From contig NZ_LMPT01000005.1 of the NCBI RefSeq assembly GCF_001424425.1, positions 1 through 64,000 of the forward strand: a stretch of DNA of 64,000 nt, read 5' to 3'. Under the pieces are notes generated by a model. It was not told where the DNA came from. It saw only the letters and a list, made by a program, of their open reading frames with translations, and did no database searches. Each line of letters begins with the position of its first letter. Position 1 is the stretch's first letter. A program made the translations under genes and the position numbers. Positions 53,702 through 63,417 of this stretch are shown piece after piece. Source of the stretch: Acidovorax sp. Leaf191 (lineage in GTDB: Bacteria; Pseudomonadota; Gammaproteobacteria; Burkholderiales; Burkholderiaceae_C).

Positions 53702-54448
53702 TTTTTTCTCCAAAGTTGAAAACTTTTTGAACTATCGGTATCAGAAGGCGAAAACAGGCACCAGTCGAATTGCTTCATTCATATCAAACACTCCTTGTAT
53801 CAAAATGCCAAGTATTGCGTTGCAACAAAGCGTGCACCGATATCCAATGCACATATTGAATGTAGCTTTTGCAAAGAGTATGTTTATTCAAAAAAGCCGT
53901 CGGCAAGAGCGACAAATGGCGATTAGCTGCCGCTCGGCAAAATCTAAAGGAAGTTATTGAAATGGCGTCTCTGTACCGCGTAAGTAGGCGTAGGACCGGA
54001 TCCAGAGTGAATCCTTCAGCAGACCCAAGAAACGCACGGCAGGGCGCCTGAGCCGCGAGCATTGCGCTTGCGGCATTGGCTCTATCGCCGATTCGCCGGA
54101 GCCCAGCACAGCCGCAGGCGTGCACCCACGTCAGCAGGGACATGAAGCCTTTGCGGCCCGCGTGCCGGGCTTCGTACACGAACTGGTCCGCCGCGCCACC
54201 GCCCCTTCGGCATGGGGGCCCGCTGTAGCCCGCAGGCCATACCCGTTCGAAGCTCGCAGTGGCAACGCCTGCGGCGCTGTCGGCGTGCGGGAATGCCGGT
54301 GTTTGCCTCACCGCCCGCGCCTGCCGGCCAAGACTCAGGGTCGGCTACACGCCACGGTGCCCACCCTTTCGATGGGGAGGTCGAACGCTCCCCCCCTCCC
54401 CACCACTACTTGAACGCTCTGCCAGCGCCCCCGCGAGTCCGCAAGCCC
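53702..54448. other. 747-base region without a supported gene
   Basis: The left part (to about 53950) is AT-rich and should contain the protease promoter. The right part is GC-rich with open frames on both strands, none with a recognisable domain or start signal. Confidence 0.5.
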
Positions 54449-55069
54449 TCAGGACTGCGGGGGGGCCGATGGCGCCAGCGAATCGCGCCAGCCGCGCACC
54501 AGGACATCCTGGACGAACCGGCGGTCCAGCCACAGCCACAGCAGGATGGGCACCAGGGTGGGCAGGACCAGCGAGCCCAGTTGGTAACCGTAGATGATGG
54601 CCTCCATCTGCCATTGAGAGACGCGCAGCAGCCGGATATTGGTCTGTGCGGCCATCACGATCTGCATGAGCAGGGACATCGTGAGGCTGAACGCCTGCCC
54701 CGGCAGCAGCAGGGCCCAGCCCGCCACCGCGCGCCAGCCAAGCCCTTTGCCCCGCGCCGCAAACAGCAGGGCCAGGAAGATCGGCAGTCCATAGGCATAA
54801 CGCGCAGGGTTGGCCTCCACGGTGAGTTCTCCCCTGCGTCCGCCCTGCTCCGGCACGGGCACCGACACAGCGGTATCCACCTCGATATTGCCTGGCGTCA
54901 CCGTCGCCTGGCGGATCCACATCGGCGCCCCCTGCTCCAGCGCGATGTGCGAGAGGACACCCACCGGATAGGACGTCCAGGCGGACACCTGCGACCACAG
55001 TGCGGTGAGCACCACGATCCAGCCGAAGGCCGAGAGCACGAAGACCGTGAGCGGTGAGAGGCGGCGCAT
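54449..55069 (-). CDS. Exosortase H-associated membrane protein
   Basis: A 206-residue membrane protein encoded 19 bases after xrtH. It has an N-terminal helix (PLTVFVLSAFGWIVVLTALW), a periplasmic stretch with VTPGNIEVDTAVSVPVPEQ, and several C-terminal helices (YGLPIFLALLFAARG, SLTMSLLMQIVMAA, GSLVLPTLVPILLWLWLD). Its position and layout match the family that always accompanies exosortase H. The molecular function is not known; it may help substrate handling. Confidence 0.8.
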   Translation of the reverse strand: MRRLSPLTVFVLSAFGWIVVLTALWSQVSAWTSYPVGVLSHIALEQGAPMWIRQATVTPGNIEVDTAVSVPVPEQGGRRGELTVEANPARYAYGLPIFLALLFAARGKGLGWRAVAGWALLLPGQAFSLTMSLLMQIVMAAQTNIRLLRVSQWQMEAIIYGYQLGSLVLPTLVPILLWLWLDRRFVQDVLVRGWRDSLAPSAPPQS

Positions 55070-55088
55070 GCAGTGGGTCTCCGTGGGG

Positions 55089-55625
55089 TCAGGCGGCGGC
55101 CGGGGTGTCGGGAGTACCGGGCTTGGGGGCCGGGTTGGCACGGGCCTGGGCCCTGGCGTCGGCCCGCACCCACAGCAGCCAGACGATGAGCACGTCCAGC
55201 ATGATGAGCGCCTGCCACAGGTATTCGTGGGCGAAGTTGAACACCGGCGTGCTCCACTGGCCCAGGTAGAAAAGGCTGATCACGCGCACGATGTTCAGGC
55301 CCTGCACCGCCACGAAACCCACGACCAGGCCGACCAGCTTGTGGCGCCAGGACGCCGGGAACGCCATCACCGCCGCGAACAGCACGATGCACGCTTCGAT
55401 GCCATTGCAGCCCGGCTCGATGGAGACACCAAAGCCCGTCACCGTGTTCCACAGCACCTTGCCCGCCGCGGCTGCGGTGGAGTCGAACAGCGTGACCAGC
55501 GCCACGCAGGCGCGGGCCAGCAGTGCCGTCCACGGCAGCACCACGTGCTGCTGCACCACCCCCAGCATGTTGATGCCGAAGAGCGTGAGTTGCAGGACCA
55601 CAAAGGTAAGGAAGAAACGCAGCAT
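55089..55625 (-). CDS. xrtH: Exosortase H (XrtH), IPTL-CTERM sorting enzyme
   Basis: A 178-residue polytopic membrane protein. The exosortase triad is present: Cys73 in EPGCNGIEAC, Arg114 in LNIVRVISLF and His133 in FNFAHEYLWQ. The short form and the partner membrane protein directly downstream mark it as XrtH, which is predicted to process proteins ending in IPTLxxWG plus a helix and basic residues. Two such proteins are encoded in the window. The ATG at 55625 has GGAG seven bases upstream. It follows the DUF11 protein gene on the same strand by 207 bases. Confidence 0.88.
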   Translation of the reverse strand: MLRFFLTFVVLQLTLFGINMLGVVQQHVVLPWTALLARACVALVTLFDSTAAAAGKVLWNTVTGFGVSIEPGCNGIEACIVLFAAVMAFPASWRHKLVGLVVGFVAVQGLNIVRVISLFYLGQWSTPVFNFAHEYLWQALIMLDVLIVWLLWVRADARAQARANPAPKPGTPDTPAAA

Positions 55626-55832
55626 GGGAACTCCGGGACAACAAGGCAGCGCCGGCGGCACTGGCAGCGGGTGCGAGCGAGCGGCGCAGGCAAGACAAAG
55701 CCAGCGATGCATGGCGAAGCGCGCATTATCGACAAACGCCACAGGCCAGCACGCCGGTGTCGCCGTGCTGGCCTGTGAAGAAGGCTCGGGGGGTTGGCTG
55801 CGGCCCGCTCGCGCGGGCCGCAGCGCGCCCTG

Positions 55833-58800
55833 TTACCTGCGGCGGATGGCGCCAGCGTGGCCGAAGGCCATCAGTGCCAGCAGCCCCGACAGGAGGATGA
55901 GGCCCCACTCGGACAGCGTGGGAATGCCGGCCGCGCCGCCGGGTGGCGTGGACACGGTGGTGGTGGCGCTGGAGGTGTTGTTGGCGGGGTTGGTGTCGCC
56001 CGGCGCGTCCAGGCTGGCGTTGTTCACCAGCGGCCGCGCGCCTGTGTAGGGCGAGCTCAGCGTCGTGCGAACGGTGAACGTGCGCGATGCACCCACCGCC
56101 AGCGGGCCGATCGCGCAGCGCACTGTTCCGGCGGCGTTCACGCAGCCCACGGCCGAGACGAAGTCCACGCCGGCAGGCAAGGCATCCACCACCTGCGCAC
56201 CATCGCTCGCCAGGGGGCCGTTGTTGGTGACCACGAGGGTGTAGTCCAGGGTCGCACCGGGGGCCAGCGGGCCGCCGGGGGCCGTCTTGACCAGGGCCAG
56301 GTCGGTGGCCACGGTGAAGCGGCGTGCGGTGGTGTCATGCGTCACCACGTTGTTGGCCAGCGTGGTTTCGGTTTCGTCCACCGTCACGCTCGCACGGTTG
56401 AACGCGGTACCGCTGGTGGCACCTGCGACCGTCAGGGTCTCGGCGCGCATCGCATAGGTCACGGTGGCCGTCTGCCCGCTGCTGAGGCCCGGGAATACGC
56501 AGCGCAGCGTGCCGCTGGTGGAGCCGACCGAGGGCTCGGTACACACACCGCCGGCGTTGACCGTGAGGGCCCCCTGGTAGCTGAACGTGGCCGTGGGAGC
56601 GGAGCCGGGCGCAGGGAAGATGTCCGTCATCACCACGTTGGTACCGAACGACGGGCCGCTGTTGTTGATGGTGATGGTGTACGTCGTCGGCTGCCCCAGG
56701 TCCACCGGGTCGGCGCTGTCCACCTTGTTCACCAGGATGTCCAGTTGAGCGGCCGTGACGGCCGTGGTGGTGGTGGCGCTGTTGTTGCCCGCATTCGACT
56801 CGGCCGTGGCCGTGGTCGCCGCCAGGCTGTTGACCACCGTGCCGCCCGCCGCCGTGCCCAGGGGGCGCATGCGGTAGGTCACCGTCTGCTGCACGCCGGC
56901 GTTGATGCTGCCCCAGTTGCAGGTCAGCGTGCCGCCCACGGCCCCTGCGGTGATGGGCGTGCAGGTGCCGCCGCCGCTCACCGAGACGATGTCGATGAAG
57001 GCCGCGTTCGATGGCAGCGTATCCACCATCTGCACCGTTTGCGCGTTCGAAGGACCGGTGTTGCCGATGGTGGCGACAAAGGTGATGGGCGCGCCCGCTG
57101 GCACGGAGGCCGGGGTCGCGGTCTTGGCCGCGGTCACGTCCACGATGGCCGTGACCTGGCTGGTCACGCTGCCGCTGTTGTTGCTCTGGACCGGATCGCC
57201 CACATCGGTGGAGCGGACCGTCGCGGTGTTGGTGCGCGGGCCGGTGGCGCCGACGCTGGGGCGCACCACCACTGTCACCGTGGCCTGCGCGCCCATGGCG
57301 AGGGCGCCCAGGTTGCAGCTCAGGTTCTGCTGCGTGCCATTGGTCACGCTGTTGGGCGTGCAGGTACCTTGCGATGGCGTGGCCGACTGGAAGCCCCCGG
57401 TGTTGACCAGGCTGGCCAGGGTGTCGGACACCACCACGTTGGTGGCGCTGGCAGGGCCCAGGTTTTCCACGGTGATGACGTAGGTCAGGTTGGCACCGGC
57501 GACCACGGGGTCGGGCGCTGCCGTCTTGGACACCACGCGCAGGTCGGCCTGCGTGACGGTGGAAGACACGGCAACGCCCGTGCAGTTGTTGCCGCCGTTG
57601 CTGTCCACACGCCCACCGCCGCCCAGGGCGACGCAGGCGTTGTTGGTGGCGGTGCCGGTGCCGGTCAGTACCGCAGACACGGTGATGGCGGGTGCATTGG
57701 TGTTGGCCGCAAGGCCCGAGTTGCGCGTGCAGTTCCAGGCGCCGGGGCCGGTGAAGGGCAGCGCATCGCAGGTCCAGCCTGAAGCGGTCAGGGGTGCGCT
57801 GAGCGTGACGCCCGCAGGCACCTGGTCGGTGACGGTAATGTCCTGGCCCGCGGGCACGGCCAGCGGACCGGCGTTGCGTGCGGTCAGTACGTAGTTGAAC
57901 GCCTGGTTGGGCACGACGGGGTTGATGCTGGCCGTCTTCGTGAGCTGCATGTCCGCGTCGTTGCTCGATGTCACATTGATCGAGGCGGTGTTGTTGGCGG
58001 GCACCGGGTCCGACAACGCGGTGCTGATGCCAGCGGTGTTGGTCAGCGCGCCCGTGCTGGTCGCGGTGGCCACCACCGTGATGACCGGCATGTTGGTGAA
58101 GTTGGCGCCGGTGTACTCCGTGCGCGTGCAGGTGATGGTGGGATCGCACGTCCACCCGGCTCCGCTGGCGGAGACGAAGGACAGGCCGGCACCGAGCGTG
58201 TCGGTCACCGTGATGGGCTGGCCGGTCAGCAGCACACCGCCGTTCAGGCGCGGCGTGAGCGTGTAGGAGACATCGCTGCCCAGCGCCACATTGGTACCGC
58301 CGGGAGCGGACTTGGAGATCTGCACGTCGGCCCCGGAGGCGGACGTCACGTCGGCGGACACGGTGTTGTTGGACGCATCGCCATCGGGCATGGCGGAGTT
58401 GTCAGGCTTGATGCCGGCCACCGCGAACGCGGCGGTCACCGTGCCGTTCACATTGGACACCGCCGGTACCGTGAGCACGGACGATGTGGCACCGTTGGCG
58501 AGCGTGGCCGCACGCGTGCAGGCCACGGACGCACCGCTGGCCAGGGGATAGCCTGCGGAGGGGGTGCAGGTCCAGCCGCCGCCGCTAGGCGCCGCAGTCA
58601 CCGAGGCCCCTGCGGGCACGGTGAAGCTGATGCGCTGGCTGCCGGTGGCCGCATCCGGGCCGTTGTTGGCCACCTGCAGCGCGTAGCTGTAGTTCTGGCC
58701 GGCGGTCACGTTGGCCAGCGACGGCGTGGCCGTGAGTGCCAAGTCCGCGGCCTGCGTGGCCGTGGTGTCCTGGATGCTGTTGACGTTGTTGCTGGTGTTG

Positions 58801-59300
58801 GGGTCGGACGTGCTGCTGCCCGCCGTGGCGGTGTTCGTCCACACGCCGGCGGAGGGCAGGCGCACGCGGATGGTCACCGTCTGGTTCGCATTGAACGGAA
58901 TGTTGCCCAGGGCACAGTTGACGGTGCCGCCGGCCTGGTTGCAGGTGCCGGCGGTGGTGTTGACGTCGATGAAGGCCGAGCCCGTGGGCAGCGTGTCGAC
59001 CAGGGTCACGGCGGTCGCGGCATTGGGGCCGTTGTTGTCGATGCGCAGGGTATACGTGAAGATGCCGCCGGCAGGGCCCGGGTCCGGAGAGTCCGCATGG
59101 TTCACCACCAGGTCGGCCGACTGCGCCATCGCAGCCCCCGCGCACAGGCCACCGGCCAACAGCAACCAGCGCAGGCGCCGCACGGCGCGCGGTTTCACCG
59201 CGGCGCCCGGGGCGGCAGGCAAGGTATCGCCCGAGGCCGGCAGCTGCCGGCTGGGGGGATGTTCTCGCGCGAACAGGCGCGCCAATGAACTGAACAACAT
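55833..59300 (-). CDS. DUF11-repeat surface protein with canonical IPTL-CTERM tail
   Basis: A 1155-residue exported protein. A long signal region (hydrophobic core WLLLAGGLCAGAAMAQ) is followed by eight DUF11-type repeats of about 115-130 residues, each with a YTLxxxNNGP-like core and VxxTDTLP-like segment. The C-terminus reads GIPTLSEWG, a hydrophobic helix and RRR, the exact exosortase H sorting signal. It lies directly upstream of xrtH on the same strand, so it is the likely dedicated substrate, displayed on or released from the surface. The ATG at 59300 has AGGAGC six bases upstream. Confidence 0.9.
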   Translation of the reverse strand: MLFSSLARLFAREHPPSRQLPASGDTLPAAPGAAVKPRAVRRLRWLLLAGGLCAGAAMAQSADLVVNHADSPDPGPAGGIFTYTLRIDNNGPNAATAVTLVDTLPTGSAFIDVNTTAGTCNQAGGTVNCALGNIPFNANQTVTIRVRLPSAGVWTNTATAGSSTSDPNTSNNVNSIQDTTATQAADLALTATPSLANVTAGQNYSYALQVANNGPDAATGSQRISFTVPAGASVTAAPSGGGWTCTPSAGYPLASGASVACTRAATLANGATSSVLTVPAVSNVNGTVTAAFAVAGIKPDNSAMPDGDASNNTVSADVTSASGADVQISKSAPGGTNVALGSDVSYTLTPRLNGGVLLTGQPITVTDTLGAGLSFVSASGAGWTCDPTITCTRTEYTGANFTNMPVITVVATATSTGALTNTAGISTALSDPVPANNTASINVTSSNDADMQLTKTASINPVVPNQAFNYVLTARNAGPLAVPAGQDITVTDQVPAGVTLSAPLTASGWTCDALPFTGPGAWNCTRNSGLAANTNAPAITVSAVLTGTGTATNNACVALGGGGRVDSNGGNNCTGVAVSSTVTQADLRVVSKTAAPDPVVAGANLTYVITVENLGPASATNVVVSDTLASLVNTGGFQSATPSQGTCTPNSVTNGTQQNLSCNLGALAMGAQATVTVVVRPSVGATGPRTNTATVRSTDVGDPVQSNNSGSVTSQVTAIVDVTAAKTATPASVPAGAPITFVATIGNTGPSNAQTVQMVDTLPSNAAFIDIVSVSGGGTCTPITAGAVGGTLTCNWGSINAGVQQTVTYRMRPLGTAAGGTVVNSLAATTATAESNAGNNSATTTTAVTAAQLDILVNKVDSADPVDLGQPTTYTITINNSGPSFGTNVVMTDIFPAPGSAPTATFSYQGALTVNAGGVCTEPSVGSTSGTLRCVFPGLSSGQTATVTYAMRAETLTVAGATSGTAFNRASVTVDETETTLANNVVTHDTTARRFTVATDLALVKTAPGGPLAPGATLDYTLVVTNNGPLASDGAQVVDALPAGVDFVSAVGCVNAAGTVRCAIGPLAVGASRTFTVRTTLSSPYTGARPLVNNASLDAPGDTNPANNTSSATTTVSTPPGGAAGIPTLSEWGLILLSGLLALMAFGHAGAIRRR

Positions 59301-59632
59301 AAATGCTCCTGGGTGTGAATGGCTCAAGCCTTTTGGGTCACGCCGCAACCTCACCAAGCCCCTTTCGGGTTGGAACAAAGTCGGTGCAAAGGGAGTGCGT
59401 GAAATCTGCCTTGAGCACAGCGGCTGAAGGCTGGGACCGAATCTATCGGCACTACGGCCGGCAGGCCGCGTTGCAACAATCGTTCACATTCTACCGACTG
59501 GTAGCGTTGGGTTTGTGCCACGCCGCCACGGGCATTGAACAATTCGATCCGTGCAATCTGCTGCATGGCCGCATCTCGGCCACTGATATATGCTGCACCC
59601 ATGACCAACCCTGTGAACGGACCACCCACCCC
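59301..59632. other. Divergent region upstream of the DUF11 protein gene
   Basis: 332 bases with no supported gene, expected to hold the promoters for the DUF11 protein and the small rightward gene. A short partly palindromic element CTACCGACTGGTAG (59491-59504) is visible and could be a regulator site. Confidence 0.4.
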
Positions 59633-59941
59633 ATGAAGGACTGGATTCGCAACGCCCTCTCGATTCGCCAGAAGCGCCGCGCCGCGCCCGTCGGCTCACT
59701 CCCCCCGGTGGGCGCCACCATCGTTCGGGGCCCGATCAAGATGACCATCACGCACGATGTGCCGCCCGACCTGTGGGACTGGCTGGTGCTTTCGGGCTGG
59801 CGCAACATGCCCGTCAAGAACGACCGGCGCAAAGGCATGCAGGCCTCCAAGAGCGCCCTCAAGGACCTGATCGACGCCGACCCGCAAGAGCGCAACCGCG
59901 CGCACAGCCGCATCCTGGAGCAGGCGCAGCCCGAGGAGTGA
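59633..59941 (+). CDS. Small conserved-looking protein of unknown function
   Basis: A 102-residue basic protein starting MKDWIRNALSIRQKRRAAPVG and containing ITHDVPPDLWDWLVLSGWRN followed by KNDRRKGMQASKSALKDLID. No signal peptide or membrane segment. The codon usage and the GC-rich third positions match the neighbours, and the start is sensible, so it is probably a real gene. The family was not recognised. Confidence 0.65.
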   Translation: MKDWIRNALSIRQKRRAAPVGSLPPVGATIVRGPIKMTITHDVPPDLWDWLVLSGWRNMPVKNDRRKGMQASKSALKDLIDADPQERNRAHSRILEQAQPEE

Positions 59942-60066
59942 GCCGCGGGGTGCCACTCGTGCGCCCTTGGCACGGATCGGGCACGGACCGGGCACGAACT
60001 TGGCACGGACTTCGGCGTGCGCATCGCCACCCCCTGCAGCCTGCGCCCCGCGTGCGTTGATGGCGC

Positions 60067-60099
60067 AAAAAAGCCCGGGTCCTTGCGGAGCCCGGGCTT
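60067..60099 (-). terminator. Rho-independent terminator of htpG
   Basis: On the minus strand AAGCCCGGG (60091-60099), an 11-base loop and CCCGGGCTT (60071-60079) form a perfect nine-base-pair stem followed by a T-run (60067-60072). It lies 90 bases after the htpG stop. Confidence 0.88.
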
Positions 60100-60135
60100 G
60101 CTATCAAATAAGTAGCTGCTTGCGCTCTGCCGGCC
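60100..60135 (+). repeat. Repeat family 1, partial copy f
   Basis: Reads GCTATCAAATAAGTAGCTGC then TTGCGC, matching the 5' half of copies d and e. It abuts the htpG terminator. The 3' arm is degenerate. Confidence 0.6.
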
Positions 60136-60188
60136 AGCGTCAGAGGCAGAGAGAGGCACAGGCCGAGGCCATCACCAGCCCGGCCGCA

Positions 60189-62165
60189 TCAGACCAGCAG
60201 CGCATTCACGCGGCGCACGTAGGCTGCCGGGTCTTCGGGCAGGCCGCCTTCGGCCAGCAGGGCCTGGTCGAACAGGATGTGCGCCAGGTCGTGGAAGTGC
60301 ACGCTGCCGTCGAGCTTCTTGACCAGCGCGTGCTCGGCATTGACCTCCAGCACGGGCTTGGATTGCGGGGCCTGCTGGCCGGCCTGCTTGAGCATGCGCG
60401 CCAGCTGGGTGCTCATGCCGTCGTCCTGCACCACCAGGCAGGCGGGTGAATCCACCAGGCGGGTGGTCACGCGCACGTCTTCGGCCTTGTCCTTCAGGGC
60501 TTCCTTGAGCTTGGCGAGCAGGGGCTTGAAGGCCTCGGCGGCTTCTTCGGCGGCCTTCTTCTCGGCCTCATCCTGCAGCGTGCCCAGGTCCACCGCGCCC
60601 TTGGCCACGCTCTGCAGCGGGGTGCCGTCGAACTCGTGCAGGTAGTTCAGCGCCCACTCGTCCACGCGGTCGGTCATGAGCAGCACCTCGATGCCCTTCT
60701 TCTTGAAGACTTCGAGCTGCGGGCTGTTCTTGGCGGCGGCCAGGGTGTCGGCGGTGATGTAGTAGATGGCCTCCTGGCCCTCTTTCATGCGCGCCTTGTA
60801 GTCGGCAAAGCCCACCGTCACGGCGTCGCTGGCGGTGCTGGCAAAGCGCAGCAGCTTGGCCAGGCGCTCGCGGTTGCCGAAGTCCTCGCCCAGGCCTTCC
60901 TTGAGGACCGAGCCGAACTCGGCGTAGAACGCGGTGTACTTGCCTTCCTTGGCCTTGTCGTCGGCATCGACCACATCGGTGACGCCGTCATCACCACCGG
61001 CTGCAGCTTCGTGCTTGTCGTGCTTGGCCAGGTCTTCCAGCATGCCCAGCACGCGCTTGGTCGAGCCTTCGCGGATGGCGCGCACGTCGCGGCTTTCCTG
61101 CAGCAGCTCGCGGCTCACGTTCAGCGGCAGGTCGGCCGAGTCGATCACGCCCTTGACGAAGCGCAGGTAGGTGGGCATCAGCGCCTCGGCGTCGTCCATG
61201 ATGAACACGCGCTTGACGTAGAGCTTCACGCCCGCCTTCTTGTCGCGGTTCCACAGATCGAACGGCGCCTTGGCAGGGATGTACAGCAGCTGCGTGTACT
61301 CGGTGTTGCCCTCGACGCGGTTGTGCGCCCAGGTCAGCGGGGCCTCGTGGTCGTGGCTGATGGCCTTGTAGAACTCGGCGTACTGCTCTTCGGTGATGTC
61401 CTTCTTGGGGCGGGTCCACAGGGCGCTGGCCTTGTTGATGGTTTCCCACTCGCCGGTCTTGACCATGCCGCCGGGCTGGCGGCCGCCGGCTTCGTCGCCG
61501 GGGGTGATCAGCTCGCCGTCTTTCCACTCTTCCTTTTCCATCAGGATGGGCAGGCTGATGTGGTCGGAATACTTGGCGATGACGGACTTGAGCTTCCAGG
61601 CGTTGAGGTATTCCTCGGCATCGTCGCGCAGGTGCAGGATGATGCTGGTGCCGCGCTCTGCACGGGTGATGGCTTCGACCTCGAAGTCACCCGTGCCGCC
61701 GCTCACCCAGCGCACGCCCTGGTCGGCGGGCAGGCCGGCACGGCGCGATTCGACCGTGATCCTGTCGGCCACGATGAAGCCCGAGTAGAAGCCCACGCCG
61801 AACTGGCCGATGAGCTGCGCGTCCTGCTTCTGGTCGCCCGAGAGCTTGCCCATGAAGTCCTTGGTGCCGCTCTTGGCGATGGTGCCCAGGTGGTCGATGG
61901 CCTCCTGCTGGCTCATGCCGATGCCGGTGTCGGTGATGGTGAGCGTCTTGGCGGCCTGGTCGAAGGTCACGCGCACCTGCAGGTCGGGTGCGTCTTCGTA
62001 CAGGGCGTTGTTGTTCAGCGCCTCGAAGCGCAGCTTGTCGCACGCGTCCGACGCGTTGGAGATCAGCTCGCGCAGGAAGATTTCCTGGTTGGAATACAGC
62101 GAATGCGTGACCAGGTGCAGCAGCTGGGCCACTTCGGCCTGGAAGGACAGGGTTTGCTTGCTCAT
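60189..62165 (-). CDS. htpG: HtpG, Hsp90-family chaperone
   Basis: A 658-residue bacterial Hsp90. The N-terminal ATPase ([20 protein letters not shown], then [18 protein letters not shown], then [12 protein letters not shown] and [15 protein letters not shown]) is complete, as are the middle domain with the catalytic Arg (VNVSREL-like [15 protein letters not shown]) and the C-terminal dimerisation domain. It is ATP-driven and helps fold proteins under heat stress. A sigma-32-type promoter is present upstream and a strong terminator downstream, so it is a single-gene unit. Confidence 0.98.
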   Translation of the reverse strand: MSKQTLSFQAEVAQLLHLVTHSLYSNQEIFLRELISNASDACDKLRFEALNNNALYEDAPDLQVRVTFDQAAKTLTITDTGIGMSQQEAIDHLGTIAKSGTKDFMGKLSGDQKQDAQLIGQFGVGFYSGFIVADRITVESRRAGLPADQGVRWVSGGTGDFEVEAITRAERGTSIILHLRDDAEEYLNAWKLKSVIAKYSDHISLPILMEKEEWKDGELITPGDEAGGRQPGGMVKTGEWETINKASALWTRPKKDITEEQYAEFYKAISHDHEAPLTWAHNRVEGNTEYTQLLYIPAKAPFDLWNRDKKAGVKLYVKRVFIMDDAEALMPTYLRFVKGVIDSADLPLNVSRELLQESRDVRAIREGSTKRVLGMLEDLAKHDKHEAAAGGDDGVTDVVDADDKAKEGKYTAFYAEFGSVLKEGLGEDFGNRERLAKLLRFASTASDAVTVGFADYKARMKEGQEAIYYITADTLAAAKNSPQLEVFKKKGIEVLLMTDRVDEWALNYLHEFDGTPLQSVAKGAVDLGTLQDEAEKKAAEEAAEAFKPLLAKLKEALKDKAEDVRVTTRLVDSPACLVVQDDGMSTQLARMLKQAGQQAPQSKPVLEVNAEHALVKKLDGSVHFHDLAHILFDQALLAEGGLPEDPAAYVRRVNALLV

Positions 62166-62244
62166 GGGATGAATGCTCTGGATCAGGATAAAAAAACGTC
62201 AGCCGGCGCAGCCCCGCGGGAGCCGCCCGGCCTGGCAGGCGATG

Positions 62245-62272
62245 ACGTGGGGGCACACGGCCCCATTTCAAG
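62245..62272 (-). promoter_or_regulatory. Sigma-32 heat-shock promoter of htpG
   Basis: On the minus strand CTTGAAA (62266-62272) is followed 13 bases later by CCCCACGT (62245-62252), against a sigma-32 consensus of CTTGAAA and CCCCATNT. It lies 80 bases upstream of the htpG start codon on the correct strand. Confidence 0.75.
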
Positions 62273-62385
62273 AGGACTCCGGGAACGGCCCGGACGCGGG
62301 TGTGGCAGCCAGCGATTGTTGGCGCCGCCGGGCACCACGGTGCGCGCTCCGGGCGGACACCCCGGGCGCGGCGTCGGCCTCAGCC

Positions 62386-63321
62386 TCAGCCTTCCAGCGT
62401 GATGCGCTGCACCAGCGACTGCAGGATCTTGTCGGCCCGGTCGTTGGCCACCTGGCAGGTGCCGGCCGCCGCGTGGCCGCCGCCGCCGAACTCCAGCATC
62501 AGGTTGCCCACGTGCACCTGGCTGCTGCGGTCCAGGATGGACTTGCCGGTGGCGAACACGGTGTTCTGCTTTTGCAGGCCCCACATCACGTGGATGGAGA
62601 TGTTGGAGCCGGGGAACAGCGCATAGATCATGAAGCGGTTGGTGGCCCAGATGGTGTCCTCCTCGCGCAAATCCAGCACCACCAGCTTGCCGATGTCGAT
62701 GCCGCAGCGCAGCAGCTGCTCCTTGGCCTTGGGGGCGTGTTCGCGGTACAGCTGCACGCGCTCCTGCACGTCGGGCAGGGCCAGTATCTCTTCGATGGTG
62801 TGGTCGCGGCAGTACTGGATCAGGTCCATCATCAGCGCGTAGTTGCTGATGCGGAAGTCGCGGAAACGCCCCAGGCCCGTGCGCGAATCCATCATGTAGT
62901 TCAGCAGCACCCAGCCCTGCGGGTCCAGGATGTCCTCGCGCGAGTACTGGGCCGAGTCGGCCTGGTCCACGGCGGCCATCATCTCTTCGGTGATGCGCGG
63001 AAACGCGGCCTTGCCGCCGTAGTAGTTGTAGACCACGCGCGCCGCGGACGGGGCGTGGGCCTCGATAATGTGGTTCTCGTCGCGGCGGCCCGAGTTGCGC
63101 ACGGTTTCGGACTCGTGGTGGTCGAACACCAGGTGGGCGCCGGGCACGTAGGGCAGGTTGGTGGTGATGTCGCGGCTGGTGACGGCGATCTTGCCGTCCT
63201 GCATGTCCTTGGGGTGGACGAAGGTGATCTCGTCGATGAGGTTGAGCTCATTGAGCAGCACGGCGCACACCAGGCCGTCAAAGTCGCTGCGGGTTACCAG
63301 GCGGTATTTCACGTCGCTCAC
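62386..63321 (-). CDS. DHH-family phosphoesterase
   Basis: A 311-residue DHH/DHHA1 phosphoesterase. Metal-binding motifs are RSDFDGLVCAVLL, the VFDHHESE signature and a later AAVDQADSA; the C-terminal DHHA1 domain has EFGGGGHAAAGTC. Relatives include nanoRNases and exopolyphosphatases, and the exact substrate cannot be fixed. The start is GTG at 63321, with GGAGAAG upstream; an upstream in-frame ATG would add a poorly conserved, Cys-rich stretch. It lies 220 bases upstream of htpG on the same strand. Confidence 0.88.
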   Translation of the reverse strand: MSDVKYRLVTRSDFDGLVCAVLLNELNLIDEITFVHPKDMQDGKIAVTSRDITTNLPYVPGAHLVFDHHESETVRNSGRRDENHIIEAHAPSAARVVYNYYGGKAAFPRITEEMMAAVDQADSAQYSREDILDPQGWVLLNYMMDSRTGLGRFRDFRISNYALMMDLIQYCRDHTIEEILALPDVQERVQLYREHAPKAKEQLLRCGIDIGKLVVLDLREEDTIWATNRFMIYALFPGSNISIHVMWGLQKQNTVFATGKSILDRSSQVHVGNLMLEFGGGGHAAAGTCQVANDRADKILQSLVQRITLEG

Positions 63322-63417
63322 TAGCTTCTCCTTGTTTCGGTTCTCACAGCCGCATGGTAGCGGCGTCTCCACGTCCGTCCGCACCGTTGGCATCAAAAAG
63401 GCACCCTCCGGTCGTTT

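Larger units (their letters stand above)
51849..54448. other. Lower-GC, gene-poor patch
   Basis: This 2.6-kb stretch is visibly more AT-rich than the rest of the window, most strongly around 52850-53950. It holds only two genes, both on the minus strand and both encoding exported proteins. Different composition and unusual content suggest it was gained by transfer. No integrase, transposase, tRNA or clear flanking repeat is visible. Confidence 0.55.

Noticed and set aside
53784-54311. Possible 175-residue gene on the minus strand
   Set aside because: It crosses a sharp change in base composition, has no recognisable motif and no ribosome-binding site; left as uncharacterised sequence.
51849-54448. 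Prophage or insertion sequence in the AT-rich patch
   Set aside because: No transposase, integrase, phage structural gene, terminal inverted repeats or target duplication were visible; only the composition points to transfer.
55794-57782. Long open frame antisense to the DUF11 protein
   Set aside because: Gly/Arg/His-rich shadow of a repetitive GC-rich gene; no start signal or domain.
56000-59000. Repetitive DNA resembling a tandem array
   Set aside because: The periodicity comes from eight diverged protein-coding DUF11 repeats of about 115-130 residues; there is no exact DNA repeat or spacer pattern, so it is not a CRISPR or satellite array.
60636-62402. Long open frame antisense to htpG
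   Set aside because: It mirrors the codons of a highly conserved chaperone gene on the other strand; no recognisable domain or ribosome-binding site.
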